64,000 bases of DNA from Cinnamomum chago (lineage: Eukaryota; Streptophyta; Magnoliopsida; Laurales; Lauraceae). Of this stretch, positions 10,936 to 23,208 are shown piece by piece. The translations under genes were made by a program, and so were the position numbers. The stretch is taken from NCBI GenBank assembly GCA_038049695.1, contig CP142451.1:127538501-127602500 (forward strand), read 5' to 3'. The number at the start of each line of letters is the position of its first letter. Positions within the stretch are counted from its first letter, which is position 1. The notes under the pieces were generated by a model that saw nothing but the letters and a program-made list of their open reading frames with translations, had not been told where the DNA came from and made no database searches.

Positions 10936-12580
10936 CGGAGTCGCTTTCGGGGGGAGTAACGGCGTCTCTCCGGCGAGGAGACACTCGACAGCAGTTTATA
11001 GAAGGTCCCCCGCTGGCCCGAGTTTAACGAAGCAAGTCTCCAATGGTGGACGGACCAGTTTTGTCTGAGCGTCCGGAGGACGATGGCGATGATTATTACA
11101 ATCCCGATGAGGACTTTGACTCCACCCTTGAGGAGATTAGAAAGCAAAATGCCACCATTAAAGAAAAAGATGCTCTGATCCGCCAGCTCCAACAGCAGCT
11201 GGAGAGAGCGACAGGCTCGACCAGGCAGCAACAGTCGCAGCGACAAGACGAGGGGAGGGTGTCTCGCAGCAGACGCATTGCTCCGCCGGAGAAAGATTTG
11301 AGGCTTCACTTCAACGAGAAGAGGCGTGACCGAGCTTGCGATGAAGGCTCGAGCACCAGCTGTAACCATTCGAGGAGAGTGTTAGAAACCATTCTTGAGG
11401 ACATGTACGACAATCAGGAGTGGCTCGACGAGTGCATTAGGCAGACAGACCAGCGCGACCTGGAGATGGCTGGTCTCACCCGAAATCGAGGGAATGCCTG
11501 TGAGTTTATCCATCTCGGCACGTCCCCCTTCTCTCCCGACATCAAGAGCCATCCCCTCCCGAGGAAGTTCACTGTCCTGAAGTTTGTCACTTACGACGGG
11601 ACTTCAGATCCGACTGCTCACCTGCGACACTTCTCCCAGAATATGTTTGTTTGGGGGGACGAAAGCCACCTGAACTGTCGGGTCTTCTCCTCCAGTTTGG
11701 GTGACCTTAAGTGGTTCTGTGCGCTTCCAGAGGGGTCTATTTTGAGTTGGCAGCAACTTCAGCAGTCCTCTATGAAGAAATTGTCTATTTTGAGTTTGCA
11801 GCAACTTCAGCAGTCCTCTATGAGGAAATTCCAGGCCTACAGAATCATGCCGAAGACGGATGTAAATATTATGGCCCTGAAAATGAAGCGAGAGGAGAAC
11901 ATCACCCGCTTCACCAAGCGATTTTGGACGGTCTACAGCCAGATCGAGAACTCAAAGGACGAGGTTGCGATCTTCGCATTTCAGAATGCCCTGCTGCCGG
12001 ACAATGATCTTCGTAAGGATCTGGTCAGGAACCCTGTGTCCTCCATAGCAGCGCTGATATCCATAGTCAACCGCTACATTGCCCAAGAGGACGACCAGAT
12101 CCGAGCTCGGGAAAGCTTCAGGATCGTGCAGAAGGACCGAGATAGCAGGCCTTCGAAGAAGGATAAGGGGTCATCCCGAAGAGAGGAAGCGGATAGGCGC
12201 TGGACCCTAGCCGGTTCGGCGAAGGCTCCGACATTCAGTAGAGCGAGCATAAGACCGAGGAGTGCAGGATACTTAGGTCACACTTGGAGAAGCTTGCTCA
12301 AGACGAACACCTGCGAGAATACGTCAAGACGGGCGCTGGTGATGACGACTGGGCCCCGCACCAAGATGAGAAAAGCCAGGACAATGATGGGTCTGAGAAG
12401 CTCATAAACGTCATCCATCTAGCTCCCCCGCCCAAGGGGAGCAACCGAGCTAGTGCCGAGTCTAGGGGAGCCTCCCACAGTGAGCAGGTGATGGCGGTTG
12501 AGCTCGACTCAACCCCCAAGAGGGCTAGGAGAGAGCGGCCCAAGATCTGGTTCTCGGACGCAGACCTGGAGGGGGTCTAG
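10770..12580 (+). pseudogene. gag of the Tat-like element, broken
   Basis: Gag forms the virus-like particle. The frame starting MTRRAAKGG at 10770 is stopped at 11025, resumes in the same frame and is open to 12407. A Glu/Lys-rich coiled-coil stretch (about 11160-11220) precedes the Retrotrans_gag region, where DGTSDPTAHLRHF (about 11596) is a typical motif and NITRFTKRF (about 11900) another. A frameshift near 12270 moves reading to the next frame (TEECRILRSHLEKLA), where the usual zinc knuckle region is degenerate. A 48-bp in-frame duplication lies at 11736-11831. Confidence 0.85.
11736..11831 (+). repeat. 48-bp in-frame tandem duplication inside gag
   Basis: Two consecutive 16-residue units read SILSWQQLQQSSMKKL and SILSLQQLQQSSMRKF. 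The period is exactly 48 bp, so the frame is kept. Confidence 0.85.
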
Positions 12581-15500
12581 TTCCCCCATAATGACACGCT
12601 CATTGTCACCCTGAAACTAAGAGATTACACTGTTCAGAGGATCTTTGTCGACCCCGGCAGTTCATCCGAGGTCCTTTACTTCGATTCCTTCAGGAGGATG
12701 GGCTTAACGGAGAAAGATTTGCAGGATGCTCGGACTCCCCTCATAGGCTTCAGTGCCAAGCTAGTGTACCCCAAATGAAAAGTGACCCTCTAAGTCAAGG
12801 TTGGCGGCGCATCCGTCGTGGCAGACTTCCTGGTGGTCGACGCACCTTCATCTTACAAAGCCATAATGGGGAGGACCTGGCTCCATAACATGGAGGCGGT
12901 CCCCTCCACTCGCCACCAGAAGCTAAAGTTTCCATTGAAAGATAAGAATGGCAAAGTGGAGATAATTACAGTCCGAGGAGACCAGCAGACGGCTAGGCAA
13001 TGCTTGATGGCCGTGGTGTCTGGGGAACAGGAGCCTAAGCAGGTCAACATGGCCAAGATGGAGAAGAAGCTGGACAAGGTTGGTCAGGACCCGGAGAAGA
13101 AAAGTGTGGAGGACCTAACCGAAATCAGGATCGACTCAAACGATCCGAAGCGGTTCTTCTTACTCGAGAGCCAGCTTGCAGAGCCAGAGAAGTCAAAATT
13201 GGTCCAGTTCCTGAAGCGGAACAAAGAAGTCTTCGCCTAGACACCCCAAGAGATGCCTGGCATTGACCCCTAGGTCGTGTGCCACAAGTTGAGGGTGGAC
13301 CCGAACCACAAGCCAGTGATGCAGAAGGCTCGCCAGACTGGGGTGCCATAGACAGAAGCCGTGATCGAGGAGGTAGACAGGCTGCTAGAAGCCAGGGTGA
13401 TCAAAGAAGTCCATTACCCGTCCTGGTTAGCTAACACGGTGGTGGTCAAGAAGAAAACTGATAAGTGGATAGTGTGTGTCAAGTGTCGACTTTACCGACC
13501 TCAACAAAACCTGCCCAAAGGACAGCTTTTATATCCCAATGATCGATCAGATGATCGATACCACTGCTGGACATGACAGAATGAGCTTTCTTGACGCGTA
13601 CCACGGTTATCATCAAATACCGAAGTACGGGTCGAACGAAGAGAAGGCAACCTTCATAACACTTAGAGGCACTTACTGTTACAGGATGATGCCATTCGGG
13701 TTGAAGAATGCGAAAGCCACCTAATAGCGTCTCGTCACCAGAATGTTTCAGGCTCAGCTCGACAAGACCATTGAAGTTTACATTGATGACATGGTCATTA
13801 AGTCCAAGCAGGCGCATAACCATTTGCAAGACCTAGCTCAAGTCTTTGTTATTTTGAAGAGGTTCCAGTTCAAGCTTAATACTTCCAAGTGCGCCTTCGG
13901 TGTCGGTTCCGGCAAGTTCCTTGGAAGCTTGGTCACGCGCAGAGGGATCGAGGTTAATCCAGACCAGATCTTGGCTATCCTCAGAGTACAGAGTCCCACT
14001 TTTGCGAAGGAGGTCCAGAAGCTCACTGGCATGGCAGCCGCACTGAATCGCTTCATCAACAAATCCCCTGATAAGTGTCGGCCTTTCTTTCAGCTTCTTA
14101 GGAAGAATTTAAAATTTCAATGGACTCCGGAATGTGACCAGGCCTTGCAAGAACTCAAGGCCTATCTCTCTTCACCCCCTCTGCTCTCAACCCCGATACA
14201 CGGAGAGGTTTTGTACTTATATTTAGCGGTCTCGGATTACGCGGTGAGCTCGATCCTCCTCAGAGAAGAGGACAAGCTTCAAAAGCCAGTCTACTATACG
14301 AGCAAAACCCTCATCGATGTCGAGACCAAATACCTACCCTTAGAGAAGCTCTCTCATTACTTCCAAACTCACACGATAATGGTTGTTACGGAACATCCAC
14401 TTAGATCTGTTTTTAAAAAGGCTGACTTTTCAGGAAGAATCTCCAAATGAGCTGTCGAACTGGGACAGTACGACATCCAGTATCAACCCAGAATGGCGAT
14501 CAAGGCCCAAGTGCTGGTATACTTTCTCGTGGAATTTTCTCCGAGTTCGGCACCAACCCAGCTCGGCACCGAACTGGGGGGCACGGGGCAGGAGACGCCC
14601 ACGGGCTCTGATGAACAACCACAAGGCCAAGCCCTCACCCCAGTTTGGAGAGTGTTCGTCAACGGATCCTCCACTTCAAGAAGAGCTGGTGCGGGAGTTG
14701 TCCTCTAGTCTCCAGAAGGGTTGATCATCAAGCAAGTTTTGACCTTGGACTTTAAGGCATCAAACAATGAAGCTGAGTACGAAGCTCTGATAGCGGAACT
14801 AAACAGCGCCAAAATCTTTGGAGTTCAATAGCTAGTGGTCTTCAGCGATTCACAGCTGGTGGCGAACCAGCTAACTGGGGACTACCAAGCTCGCAATGAC
14901 AGGATGGCCGTTTATCTAGCCTTTGCGAAGAAGATGCTCTTCCAGTTCCAGATGGCCGAAATCAGACAGATAGGCAGATAGTCAAATTCCCACGCCGACG
15001 CCCTTACTAATTTGGCCTCTGCTGTCGAAGCAGGAAAGAAAAGAAATATTGAAGTAGGATCGTTGGCCGCACCCAGCATAGAGCTCCATCTACCTCGGGA
15101 AGTATTGTGTCTTGACCTCGGCCCGAGCTGGATGGACCTCAAAATAGCTTACCTCAATGACGACAAGCTTCCCGAAGACAGGGGCGAAGCTCACCGGATC
15201 AGACTTAAAGCAGCCCGGTTCTGGCTGTCTCCGAAAGGTAAGCTCTACAAGAAGTCGTTCACAGGCCCGTACCTTCAGTGTGTTCACTCGAGCAGAGTCG
15301 AAGATTTTCTCTTTGAAATACATGAAGGGATCTGTGGGAGCCACATTGGATGGAGGTCCCTAGCATACCGAGCCATCAGCCAAGGCTATTGGTGGCCATA
15401 TATGTAGAAGGACGCGCAGGTATACGTCAGAAAGTGTGAAAAATGTTAGAAATTCTCACACTCTCTCCATCACCCAGCGCAGGATCTCAGTCCACTCTCC

Positions 15501-16370
15501 AGCCCGTGGTCGTTCGCCTAATGGGGGCTCGACATCGTGGGACCACTTCACCAAACTCCAGGGAACATGAGGTGGCGAATTGTGGCCACCGACTACTTCA
15601 CCAAATGGATCGAGGCGGAGCCGCTGTCTTCCATCACAGAGCAGGATTCCAAGAACTTTGTGTGAAAAAACATTATCACGAGGTTCGACATCCCTAGAGC
15701 TTTGATCTCGGACAACGGGACCCAGTTCGACTCCAATCTCTTCAGGAGTTTCTATTAAAAGCTCGGCATCCGCAACCATTACTCCACCCCGGCTACCCAC
15801 AGAGCAGTGGGCAAGCAAAAATTTCTAACAAGGTGGTACTCGACGAACTGAAGAAACGGCTCAACAGAGCTAAGGGATGATGGGTAGAAGAACTTCCGAG
15901 CGTCCTGTGGGCTTATAGAACAACCCCAAGGCGCTCCACTTCGGCGACACCTTTCTCCCTAGCCTACGGAATGGAGGCTATCATTCCCTTCGAAATTGGC
16001 CTCCCTACTCTAAAGTCTGAACTCTTCGACTAGGGCCGAAATGAGTCACACTTAGCATTGGAGCTGGACTTGACCGATGAGCGAAGGGAAGCAGCAGCAA
16101 TCCAGTTGGCTGCCTATCAGCAGCAGCTGGCCAGAGGCTATAATCAGAAGCTTAGAGAAAGGAAATTCTCAATAGGCGAGTTGGTTCTGAAGAAGACACT
16201 CCCAAGCGACCAAAAGCCCAACCAGGGCAAGCTGGCGCCGAATTGGCACAGACCCTTCAAGGTGATCTCTACTGCCGGACAATCGGCCTATAGACTCGAA
16301 GACATGGAGGACCAGCAGTTGCCTTGGCCGTGAAATGCGTTGCATCTCAAGAAGTTCTATTTCTGAAATA
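12581..16370 (+). pseudogene. pol of the Tat-like element (PR-RT-RH-aRH-IN), broken
   Basis: Protease: DPGSS at 12650, an altered form of the usual active-site motif. Reverse transcriptase: about 13360-13960, with a frameshift near 13480, FTDLNKTCPKDSFYIP, YRMMPFGLKNA and the catalytic YIDD at 13779-13790. RNase H: about 14130-14450. A second, archaeal-like RNase H: about 14640-15050, with VFVNGSS, NNEAEYEALIAEL and FSDSQLVANQL. Integrase: about 15290-16050, with TDYFTKWIEAEPL (15588) and SDNGTQF (15708). The C-terminal domain (GYNQKLRERKF, about 16140) runs on to about 16370. Many in-frame stops (for example 13238, 13723, 14706, 15406) show it is non-functional. Confidence 0.9.
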
Positions 16371-16450
16371 TGTACTTTGTACTTAGAAGATCTCAATAAG
16401 AGAGAATTTCTTATTCAAAGAACGAGGCGTCCTTTATCAGCAGTTCGTCT

Positions 16451-16866
16451 ACGGCGATTGATGAGATCACCTCGGGTCGGCTTATGCGCCACCCGGGCGT
16501 GAAGCCATTATGGCCATTGATGAGATCGCCTCGGGTCGGCCTATGCGCCACCCAGGCGTGAAGCTATTACGGCCATTGATGAGAGTGCCTCGGGTCGGCC
16601 TATGCACCACCCGGGCGTGAAGCCATTACGGCCATTGATGAGACTGCATCGGGTCGGCCTATCCGCCACCCGCGCGTGAAGCCATTACTGCCATTGATGA
16701 GATCGCATCGGGTCGGCCGATGCGCCACTCGGGCGTGAAGCTATTACGGCTATTAATGAGATTGCCTCGGGGTCTGCATATGCGCCTCATTGGCGCGAAG
16801 CCGTTACGGCCTTCGACAGAATTGGCCTTCGGGGCGAATCGAGTTCCACCCCAGCGTTAAGCCGTT
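16451..16866. repeat. 59-bp tandem array, about 7 units
   Basis: Units begin at about 16451, 16510, 16569, 16628, 16687, 16746 and 16806, each with GATGAGATCGCCTCGGGTCGG-like and CACCCGGGCGTGAAGCC-like blocks; the last units are more diverged. It lies just after the integrase stop. Tandem arrays in this 3' untranslated position are common in Tat/Ogre elements. Confidence 0.9.
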
Positions 16867-16869
16867 TCG

Positions 16870-17370
16870 GCCTTCTAGGCTCTCCCAAGGTCGCTGATCC
16901 TGCTGACACGAGTCCGTTTCCACTGGCAGGAGGGTTGATGCATAGCCTCCTGCTCGGGGCGGTATCGAAAGGCCAAGGCATCCCAGAGTTAACCCTAAGT
17001 ACGAAGCAAATCTATTATTAGACTTACTACGCCTTCGCTGCACCGTGGAGAGGTAAAGACATATTGTGGGCCGAGTCAACCACGAAAAGACACTGTCTAT
17101 TTTGCATGACTTTCTAGTTCAGCCGTACCTCCAACTTGGAACGCACAGTGCCGAACCCTAACACTTGTACAAAAAACACAAGAAAGATACAAGAGTACCA
17201 TAGAGTTCAGTTCAAGACAAGATTCAATTGCGTTATAGCCACTCCACTGTACAAAAAAAAGAGATGAAAAATCACAGTTTGAAGATAAAGGCTCAATTTT
17301 ATTGATTCATTGATGATGCGATTTATACAATCAAGTCTTTACAAAAGAAAAAAGAGGAAAAAGATACATT
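16870..17370. other. Untranslated spacer of the Tat-like element
   Basis: No frame of interest. It separates the tandem array from the 3' end of the antisense gene. Confidence 0.5.
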
Positions 17371-17376
17371 GAAAAT

Positions 17377-19363
17377 TTAGGTGCCAGCATCAGCGTTGGC
17401 TTCATCAGCGGGAGGATGTTCAGCAGGAGCTTGGGCTAGAGTGGGGGCAGGCTCTGGCCCCGGATCCGAGCTCGGGAACTTGGCCGGATTTGTGTAGGCT
17501 GGGTCATCCTCGGGGATGCCCACCTTGTCCAGTGCGGCAAACCAGCCAAGCTCCCATGCCTTGTTCCGGATGGCTACGACCTACTCTTCGTATTGAGTCG
17601 TTGCCTCTGCCACCTTTTCGTCGAAAGCCTTCTGGGCGTCGGTCTCCAGCCTGGCTTTGATTTCATCTTCTTGTTCGGCCATCTTCTTTTTGTATGCCTC
17701 GACCTCGACCATGGCGGCTTCCGTCTCGGCGATAAGACTTTGATTCGTCTGCTCCTGCTCGGCCGCCTTCTTCCTGCACTCCTCCAACGCGGCTTCCAGG
17801 GCCCGTTTCTACGCCTTAGCCTCCACCACCCACGCGCCATGCTGCCGGGCTCTCTCCAGCTGCACGTGGGAACGCTGCACCATCTGTGAAAGGACAAAAA
17901 TAAGATAGTGAGAAAACTGTAACTGAAATCTGAAAACCTAAAGGATTTAGGTCTCCGACGCTTACCAGGAGCCCTGTCTGCATCTGTGCCATCGCCAGCC
18001 CTACGTCGTCGATGCCCCTATGCCTCGCCATGTCTTTTGGCACCCTGGCATTGGCAAGCGTCGCTATGACGAGGGGGCTTCCAGAGACTTAGTCCTCCAC
18101 TGTGATTGGCTTCCCAGGACCAAGCTGGAAGGACGGGCACCATGGGGCGGGGCGGGGCGCTGCGCTTCGGGGGATTCTGGGACTTCATCGGCTGGAGCCT
18201 CGGTCCTGGGCCTCTCCTCGACTCTGCTGCCTTCCTCCTCCACGATTGCCCTGGTTTGTTGTTCACTCTCCAATGCTGGGGGTGGGGAAGGGGCCCTGTC
18301 GGCAGCAGAAGCCTGAGCCTAAGGAGCTCAGCCAGGCCCACCGAACGAAAGTGCGCTAAGGTCTTTCATGGCGAGACGACGGCGAGGCAGCATCTCCTCC
18401 GCTTCCTGGATCGTAGCTGGACGGCGAGGTCGCTTGATGAGCAAGCTCGACTCGGCCTCGGATGTAAAGGCCTCGGCGCCCGATGCGTGCCTGATCGCCT
18501 CGGGGGTTGCTTGGGGTTGGGCCGCCTCGGTTTCGGGCTCAACTTCCCTCCTCTCCAGGCTACCTCGTTGCGGCTCCGGCGCGACCTCGGCCCTCTCCTG
18601 ACCGGCTTCAAACCTCTTCTCATAGCCCCTGTATCTGGGCTGGTAGCCAAGCAGCGCCCAAGCGGCCCTATTGGAGAATTCTATGCACTTGGCGACTCGC
18701 TGGTGCCAAGAGTCGTTCCTCCTCCAACCTACCAGTCTAGCCTTTCTTTGATGAGCAGCTGCAAGATCAGAGAAGCGTCAGTTCGGGAATGTGAAAAAGA
18801 ACGGAGAAATCAAATCAAGACTGGGAAATTTCATACTTAGGACGACCCCGGGGCGGCGGGGGACGTTGTATGCTCCGATCTCATTGGGATCGAACTCCCA
18901 ATTGCCCGAGACGGACATGAGGTCGTCCCCCGCATACTTGTTGGAATCCTCTAGTGCCGTGACGAAAGCTTTTCATTTCGGCTTGACACGGAGGTAGTAG
19001 GCACCCTCCTTCGTTTTACATATGTCATAAACGTCCTCTATGTCATGGACGCCTAAGTCTATACGGAGGTGCCTATTCAGCGCCACTGTACCCATGATAA
19101 TTTTTTAGGCGTTGGGCATCAGTTGGCAGGGTATGAGGTTCCAGGAGCTGAGGCAGGCCCTAAGTAATGGATGAAGGGGGAACTTGACCCCCCCCCTCTA
19201 TCACTGCGATGAGAGGGAAGGGCATCCAGCTGTCAGCGTAAGATCGGCGGACATAGTCTACGGGATCGGCCTGCCGGACAAAGACATCGTCCAGTATCCC
19301 AAAAGCATACTTAAGGCCTTCTAAGGACTGGGGGGAGTCAATTCAGTGACTGTAGATACCCAT
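17377..19363 (-). pseudogene. Antisense accessory gene of the Tat-like element (Transposase_28-like), three exons, decayed
   Basis: Read on the minus strand from ATG at 19363. Exon 1 (19363-18837) contains KFPLHPLLRACLSSWNLIP, PCQLMPNA and YYLRVKP, resembling the plant 'putative gypsy-type transposon' domain (Pfam Transposase_28). Exon 2 (18758-17966) is Glu/Pro-rich. Exon 3 (17883-17377) encodes a coiled coil (AEQEDEIKARLETDAQKAF) and ends NADAGT-stop. Introns 18759-18836 (78 bp, GTATGA...TTGCAG) and 17884-17965 (82 bp, GTAAGC...TTCACAG) have plant-like borders, and the frame joins across the first. About three stops in exon 1, further stops in exons 2 and 3 and a frameshift near 18045 show decay. 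A TATA box lies upstream at 19583-19590. Function is unknown; plus-strand frames over this region (for example 18106-18840) are shadows. Confidence 0.7.
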
Positions 19364-19582
19364 GATTGATATAAAAAAAAGGTGGAGAAAGGAGGGGACT
19401 AGACGAAAGCAGAAAGAGGTGAAAGACTCGAAGAACTTACTAAGGAAACCTAGAATAGAAAATGGACGCAGGAGTGCTGTGTGCAGACGAAGACTTCACT
19501 CTGGGTTTTAGCTATGGTTCTTTCTTAGAGGTGCTCGTTCGAAAGTAGAAAGTAAGAAAAAGGAAGAAGATGAGGGTGCATC

Positions 19583-19590
19583 TATTTATA
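19583..19590 (-). promoter_or_regulatory. TATA box of the antisense gene
   Basis: TATAAATA on the minus strand, in CCTTATAAATAGATG, 220 bp upstream of the ATG at 19363. This would give a leader of roughly 190 bases. The position inside the element, facing away from the 3' LTR, fits an independent promoter. Confidence 0.55.
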
Positions 19591-19911
19591 AGGTAGGAGC
19601 ACCCCCTTTATGGCGCCATCTCCGAAATTCAAAAAACGTCCCTTCAGAGACTGCACGCGTGCCCTGTGCGAAAACGTGGACAACTAGGTGGCGACGCGTG
19701 TCATCGGCGGTTCGTCTCCCGCAATGATTTAAGCATGGCATTTATTGCAATTAAGCTGCCCCTGGCACGCGAGGGGAAGTTGAATGAGCGCCACGCGTCA
19801 ACCGCTGACGTCAGAACGAAAACCTCTGGCGGTCTTTCGTAATTATAGCTCCCGACCCTAAGGGATTCGAGATCCCTCAAGATCCCAAGGAGTCAGAAGC
19901 TAGGGGCCAAT

Positions 19912-20737
19912 TGTGTGGGCAGCCCTTAACGCGCAAGTTAAGTAAAGACTGGTGATAATCCCTGCTGGAATTCCATATCAACTGCATGCGCCTTGGCACG
20001 GGAACTGGAGCGCTTACCGAGATTAGCACTGATGACCACCGTCTCGGCCATATGCCACGACAAGAAAGGCGACAATAAAGAGATGCGCATCTCGGCTACA
20101 GCCGAGATGACGAGCTTGCCCCGAGACGGGCATAGGCGGCCACGCCTGACATTTGGACGTGTGACAGGATTCGGGCACGCGCTGATGGGACGTATACAGC
20201 ATCCAAGCCATCCACCCTCACCAAATCTCTGACAGAATCACATCCAATGGCTACAGCCATATCAAGGCAGGGCCGAAGAAAGGATCCAATGGGATCCCCA
20301 GCCGCCAACAAGTCAAGGCGAGATCAGGCCCAAGTGACTGGCATTTAATGTAACATGGGCTGATCGGGCCCTCAGTTAATGCAATGTGGGCTATGTTGGA
20401 CCCTCATCAATTGCTCTATGGGCTAATGTATCCCTAATAGTCAAATCAGGAGGCCCACTAACGGGTATCTAGAGGCTTTCCTCATATAAGAGGATCCATC
20501 ACCCAGGAAAAGGTACGCACAATTACATGCATGCAACCATCCACAACTCTTTCTTCTCCGACCAGCTTCCCTGCACTAACTTAGGCATCAGAGAGCTCTG
20601 TGCTGCCCACAGCGAGGGTCCTCTGACCTCTTCTTCTCCCCTTTCAGGTACCCGAAGGGCTCACCTCTCTCCGATTACTTGGATAAGTCCTCTAAGGCTC
20701 CTCCAAATCTTGTGGGTCAGTGTTTTCAGGACCTACA
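19912..20737 (+). repeat. 3' LTR of the Tat-like element
   Basis: It starts TGTGTGGGC (or TGTGGGC two bases later) just after the purine tract and ends CCTACA, like the 5' LTR. A TATA-like TATAAGAGG is at 20485-20493. By eye it differs from the 5' LTR at many positions, mostly transitions, indicating an old insertion. Confidence 0.85.
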
Positions 20738-22815
20738 ATAACCATTACATTTCGGGGCATCTACATATATGGTTATGATCATTAGAGCATATACTAATGT
20801 TTGGCCTGGCTTTAGATTAAATCATTCTCCTAATCCTATGATTTTCTTTTTGGTAAAAATTAGGAAATATCATAAAAAAAGAAAAAATTATACAACCAAA
20901 AAGAAACCAATAAAAAGACTAAAAAACAAAAATTACAACTTCTCACCTAGCGAACATGACACTAGAAGCATTGAAGTACTTATGTTTCTTCTATCCTATG
21001 ATTGACATGCATTGAAGTGGATATAAAGAAAGTTGAAGGATTAGCAACATCTAGTACCACTGATTTTTTAGTTAAATAACCCACATAGAAACCCCAAATT
21101 TGATAGTAAAAACGTCAACTGTCACACCATGATTAAGAAAAATTATCATGATAGAAAATGTTCCAAGCCAGTCAATCATGGATAATTAGCGTAACGAGTT
21201 TTTTTTTTTTTTTGTCATCTGTACCTAGCCCTCTCAACTAAATAGTCAAAAAATAAAAAAAAAAATTAATAGGCTCATCGATCAGATGGCTGGGATGATT
21301 GAATCTGTACAATTTTTGGGCTAATGCCCATTCAAGAGATGGTTTTGGCACTGAGTTTCAGTGGATGAGGCCAGAACCATTGCCTGTCGATATATTGAAA
21401 CACTTAGTTGAAGATTTGAAAGAGACTTAAAAAAAAAAATGAAAAGTTGTAGACTTGAAGTTATCCTAATCCATACAACCTGTCTCCAGGGATTAAGAAT
21501 TCTACACAGTAGAATATTGATAAACTCTATCCTTTTACATCAACATCTTCCATTAATCCTATCTCTATCATCCTAGTGAGTCACTCCTGTGGTGTCCAAA
21601 CATACATCTTATAATAAATAACAGTAATAAATAGTAATACATGTACCAAGGAAGTTCTGCCCATTCCCTTGGCCCACGTTGGCGTGTCTCATGCCCTTGG
21701 ACCCTCATACACATGAGTATATTTATCACTCTCCTATTCAAAGTTTCAAAGCCCACATTGGCGTGTCTCATGTCCTTGGACCCTCATAGACATGAGTATA
21801 TTAATCACTCTCCTATTCAAAGTTTCAAAAGCTCTCTCTCTCTCTCTCTCTCATGTATATATATAAAAGAGACATGCACATAGAGGAGACATGCCCTTGT
21901 GACCCTTGGAAGAATAAAAGACCAGAAGCTTGTCTTCAACCACCAGACGATACCAGATGATAGTATGTGTTGCACCATTTGTTGTCTTGGATCCTATCGG
22001 GACATGTCTGATTACATTCCAGTATTTTCATGTGCAAGTCACATGCTCCCAAATGCCAAGACATGGCTTGCCATTAAGGCTGTCAATTGGCCGGACTTGG
22101 ACTGGACTCAACTTTGTCTAAGCCCAAGTCCCTTTACAATTGAAGAGCCTAACTCTGGGGCCTGAGTCCAGTTGTAGACCCCAGAGCTCGGTTCTGAGTT
22201 TGCCCATTTTGGGAATTAGCAGGTCAGATTTCTCCCTTTTCAAGTCCATTAGTACATTCAGCTGGCCGAATAAGATCCAGTGAGTTGTAATCTTAAGCCC
22301 ATATCTGGCCGTTGAGGGGATCAGACCCTAAAAAATCCGGTCCGGAAATGTTAAATGATAAGAATGGCTAATTTATTGGACAATCCAGTATAAGCCAACT
22401 AATTAACAGGCTACCTCATGGATGTCCCAATGGTAAAAAGTGCATTGCTAGCCATTTAAACATGGCTTGGGTCAGACCCGAGACCAAAATGGGCCTGAAC
22501 TGAAAACTACTGGGCCAGATTGTGTCAAGATCCTCGATGGGTCTGAATGTGATGATGATAGGCACAATCTTATAATAGTAAATTTCTACTTTCAGTTTGG
22601 TAAACCATAAACAGTAATCAACCGAAATGGCCATTTGTAACCTTAATGCTTCTTTTTGTATAACCTCAGTTATTTTGCGGTAACCAATTACAGACCCCAA
22701 ATAAACAGAATAGAGAGCAACTGAGGCCCCAAAGGTTCTAGAATTGAAACCTGTACCCAAACTGATTTAATATTATTGAGCGTTGTCTGGATCAATGTGG
22801 ACCAAGACAGTTTAA
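20738..22815. other. Intergenic DNA with no supported gene
   Basis: AT-rich. It holds a 79-bp tandem duplication (21672-21829, two units with GCCCACRTTGGCGTGTCTCA), a CT microsatellite (about 21834-21852) and GGCC/GGTC-rich DNA at about 22075-22340 that resembles a decayed hAT MITE without clear ends. Confidence 0.6.
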
Positions 22816-23208
22816 GGGCATGTTTGTGTGACACTTTTCTACAACGATTTTATGTGAAAAACCTATTTTTCATCCGTTTGGCGCGGAACAATTCCACGGA
22901 AATACTTTCCTGGCCTGTCAGCATTTTCCCTGTTAATACCGGAAGCGAGTTTCTTATGGTGGGGGCATGGAAAATGGATTTCCGCATAAAACTTCTCCCT
23001 CCTATATAATATGATTTTCTCACTTTTTTTTCATTTCAACCCAAAACTTCTCCCTCCATTAGCACCAATTCTGCGAGGAAAAAAAGTTCGCACCAAATAT
23101 AAATTTCTAAATTCCACGAAAATCATTTTCTAAGGTTTTCAATTCTATGGAATTTGTTGACGTAACAATTTTACCTTCCCGCAGAAAGGGTATGTATATA
23201 AACCTGCA
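22816..23208 (-). mobile_element. PIF/Harbinger-like MITE, inverted relative of 25199-25730
   Basis: Starts after TAA with GGGCATGTTTGTGTGACAC. Read on the opposite strand, it matches most of the element at 25199-25730 (shared blocks around AAATGCTGAC, GGATTTCCG, TCTATGGAATTTG). It is shorter by internal deletion, and its right end is degraded near 23208. Confidence 0.65.

Larger units (their letters stand above)
9821..20737 (+). mobile_element. Ty3/gypsy LTR retrotransposon, Tat-like lineage, decayed
   Basis: A 10.9-kb element read on the plus strand: 5' LTR, primer binding site (duplicated), gag, then protease, reverse transcriptase, RNase H, a second RNase H of the archaeal-like type, integrase, a 59-bp tandem array, an antisense accessory gene, a polypurine tract (AGAAGCTAGGGG, about 19895-19906) and the 3' LTR. 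The order reverse transcriptase to integrase marks Ty3/gypsy. The extra RNase H and antisense gene mark the Tat/Ogre/Retand group. Stops and frameshifts occur in every coding part and the two LTRs differ at many sites, so it is old and cannot encode its own proteins. No target duplication can be assigned because the 5' LTR lacks its first part. Confidence 0.92.

Noticed and set aside
18106-18840. A 244-codon plus-strand open frame in the gypsy element
   Set aside because: It is the complement of exon 2 of the antisense gene, which has family-like content, TATA box and splice sites on the other strand.
22075-22340. GGCC/GGTC-rich segment resembling a hAT MITE
   Set aside because: The left end looks typical (TAAGGCTGTCAATTGG), but no right end or 8-bp flank could be matched.
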